Origin: Thermoanaerobacterium sp.
GTDB taxonomy: Bacteria > Bacillota > Thermoanaerobacteria > Thermoanaerobacterales > Thermoanaerobacteraceae
Direction of reading: 5' to 3'
Length of the DNA: 7,806 nt
Assembly (NCBI GenBank): GCA_029960905.1
Contig: JASBVU010000079.1
Coordinates: 1 to 7,806, forward strand
Each line of letters begins with the position of its first letter. Positions within the stretch are counted from its first letter, which is position 1. Below are positions 6,358 through 7,806 of this stretch, in pieces. A program made the position numbers and the translations under genes. Under the pieces are notes generated by a model. It had not been told where the DNA came from. It worked only from the letters and a program-made list of their open reading frames with translations, and made no database searches.

Positions 6358-7806
6358 AGGAGTGAATAAAGTGCTTGTTATAGGCTCAGGGCCTATTGTA
6401 ATAGGTCAAGCTGCAGAGTTTGACTATTCAGGCACACAAGCATGCAAATCACTGAAAGAAGAAGGATTAAAAGTTATCTTAGTGAATAACAATCCTGCTA
6501 CCATAATGACAGATACAGAAATCGCCGATGTTGTGTATATAGAAAATCCAGAAGTTGATGTATTGGAGGCTATCATAGATAAAGAAAGACCGGACGGGAT
6601 TTTAGGTACTATCGGTGGTCAGACAGGGCTTAATGTAGTTGTAAAACTTAAAGAGAGTGGAATAATCGATAAGTACAATCTAAAAGTTTTAGGAACTTCT
6701 ATCGAATCAATAAAAACGGCTGAAGATAGGGAATTGTTTAAGAAGAAGATGGAAGAGATAGGAGAGCCTATAGCAGAAAGCACGACCGTTGACAATGTCG
6801 ATGATGCGGTTAAATTTGCAGAAAAGTGCGGATATCCACTTATAGTCAGGCCTGCCTTTACATTAGGTGGGACTGGTGGCGGCATAGCAAACAATGTAGA
6901 TGAATTGAAAGTTATAGTTGATTTAGGTTTGAAGAAAAGCATGGCACATGAAGTATTGATAGAGAAATCCTTGTATGGTTACAAAGAGATAGAATACGAG
7001 GTGATGAGGGACAGCAACGACAATTGCATAACTATATGCAATATGGAAAACTTTGATCCTGTTGGCGTTCACACGGGTGACAGCATCGTCGTAGCACCGT
7101 CACAGACATTGACAGATTACGAGTACCAAATGCTGAGGACTGCCAGTTTGAAAATCATAAAGGCATTGAAGATTGAAGGCGGCTGCAATGTTCAGTTTGC
7201 ACTGGACCCTGAAAGCCATCAGTACTACGTTATAGAGGTAAACCCAAGGGTTAGCCGTTCAAGTGCGTTGGCATCAAAAGCTACAGGTTATCCTATAGCG
7301 AAGATAGCTGCCAAAATAGCTGTTGGATTTACACTTGATGAGATAACCAATCCTGTCACGGGAAAGACTACAGCTATGTTTGAGCCGTCACTTGACTACG
7401 TTGTTACCAAGATTCCAAGATGGCCATTTGACAAATTCTATGAGACAGACAGAAAGATTGGTACTCAGATGAAGGCAACGGGTGAAACGATGGCTATAGA
7501 CAGATGTTTTGAGGCATCATTGTTAAAAGCAGTAAGGTCTTTGGAGATAAAAGCCTATGGACTTATAAATGAAAACATAAAAAAGTTAAGCGATGAAGAA
7601 ATTATAGATAACATTAAAAAGCCAAATGACATGAGGCTATTTTATATAGCTGAGGCACTTCGCCGCGGTGTCACTGTGAATTATATAAATGAAATATCTA
7701 AGATAGATAAGTGGTTTATAAATAAGCTCTTGAACATAGTAAAGATGGAAAAAGAGATATTTATAAACGACTTGACAAAAGATGTTTTATGGAAAGCAAA
7801 GCGAAT
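6344..7806 (+). CDS. carB: Carbamoyl-phosphate synthase large subunit (3' end outside window)
   Basis: CarB makes carbamoyl phosphate from bicarbonate, two ATP and ammonia supplied by CarA. The frame stays open to the right edge: 487 complete codons of a protein normally near 1,070 residues, so only the carboxyphosphate half and the start of the oligomerisation domain (after about 402) are seen. [20 protein letters not shown] is the typical N-terminus, with [15 protein letters not shown] next. ATP-grasp residues by position are R129, R169, the glycine loop GGTGGG (175-180), E215, Q284, E298 and N300 in [18 protein letters not shown]; numbering is within one of the E. coli enzyme. Translation begins at TTG, overlapping carA by 14 bases. 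The C-terminal regulatory domain, which would show whether it responds to ornithine, UMP or IMP, is outside the window. Confidence 0.96.
   Translation, partial: MPKYEGVNKVLVIGSGPIVIGQAAEFDYSGTQACKSLKEEGLKVILVNNNPATIMTDTEIADVVYIENPEVDVLEAIIDKERPDGILGTIGGQTGLNVVVKLKESGIIDKYNLKVLGTSIESIKTAEDRELFKKKMEEIGEPIAESTTVDNVDDAVKFAEKCGYPLIVRPAFTLGGTGGGIANNVDELKVIVDLGLKKSMAHEVLIEKSLYGYKEIEYEVMRDSNDNCITICNMENFDPVGVHTGDSIVVAPSQTLTDYEYQMLRTASLKIIKALKIEGGCNVQFALDPESHQYYVIEVNPRVSRSSALASKATGYPIAKIAAKIAVGFTLDEITNPVTGKTTAMFEPSLDYVVTKIPRWPFDKFYETDRKIGTQMKATGETMAIDRCFEASLLKAVRSLEIKAYGLINENIKKLSDEEIIDNIKKPNDMRLFYIAEALRRGVTVNYINEISKIDKWFINKLLNIVKMEKEIFINDLTKDVLWKAKR

Noticed and set aside
938..7806. A novel or mobile system hidden in the operon
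   Set aside because: All six genes are intact or edge-truncated members of known arginine-pathway families in a known order, with no inserted genes, long repeats, integrase or composition change.

Overview
The window is a low-G+C, Firmicutes-type chromosomal segment: AT-rich intergenic DNA, strong AGGAGG Shine-Dalgarno sites, one TTG start and tightly packed genes. Protein style and gene order suggest a thermophilic clostridium of the Thermoanaerobacterium/Thermoanaerobacter kind, but that is recognition without a search. The core is the front of an arginine biosynthesis operon, argC-argJ-argB-argD-carA-carB, in the same order as the Bacillus subtilis arg operon, where argF follows carB. The window ends inside carB, so the downstream gene is not visible.

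Region by region: (1) 2-181 is the C-terminal end of an unidentified plus-strand gene. (2) It converges on a small minus-strand membrane protein (191-694) with LiaI/LiaF-like WPL repeats; only 9 bases separate the two stop codons, and a hairpin that may act as a bidirectional terminator lies across them. (3) The 243-base divergent region 695-937 holds the start signals of both outward-facing genes. The arg side has a good extended -10 promoter (783-810) followed by two ARG-box-like repeats 62 bases apart, presumed ArgR/AhrC operators. (4) From 938 to the right edge all six genes lie on the plus strand with gaps of 25 bases or less, or with short overlaps, and there is no internal terminator or obvious second promoter. 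The operon is therefore probably transcribed as one unit and partly translationally coupled.

Together, ArgB phosphorylates N-acetylglutamate, ArgC reduces the acyl phosphate to the semialdehyde, ArgD transaminates it to N-acetylornithine, and ArgJ moves the acetyl group back to glutamate, releasing ornithine (the cyclic, acetyl-recycling route). CarA and CarB make carbamoyl phosphate, which ornithine carbamoyltransferase would use next. ArgB has the N-terminal helix region and C-terminal segment of the arginine-inhibited hexameric kinases, so feedback control probably acts there, on top of ArgR repression.

I found no mobile element, CRISPR array, tRNA, rRNA, recognised riboswitch or T-box, and no convincing undescribed system. 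The points most worth checking are the two-operator layout, the hairpin over the convergent stops, the short LiaF-like protein and the C-terminal tail of CarA.
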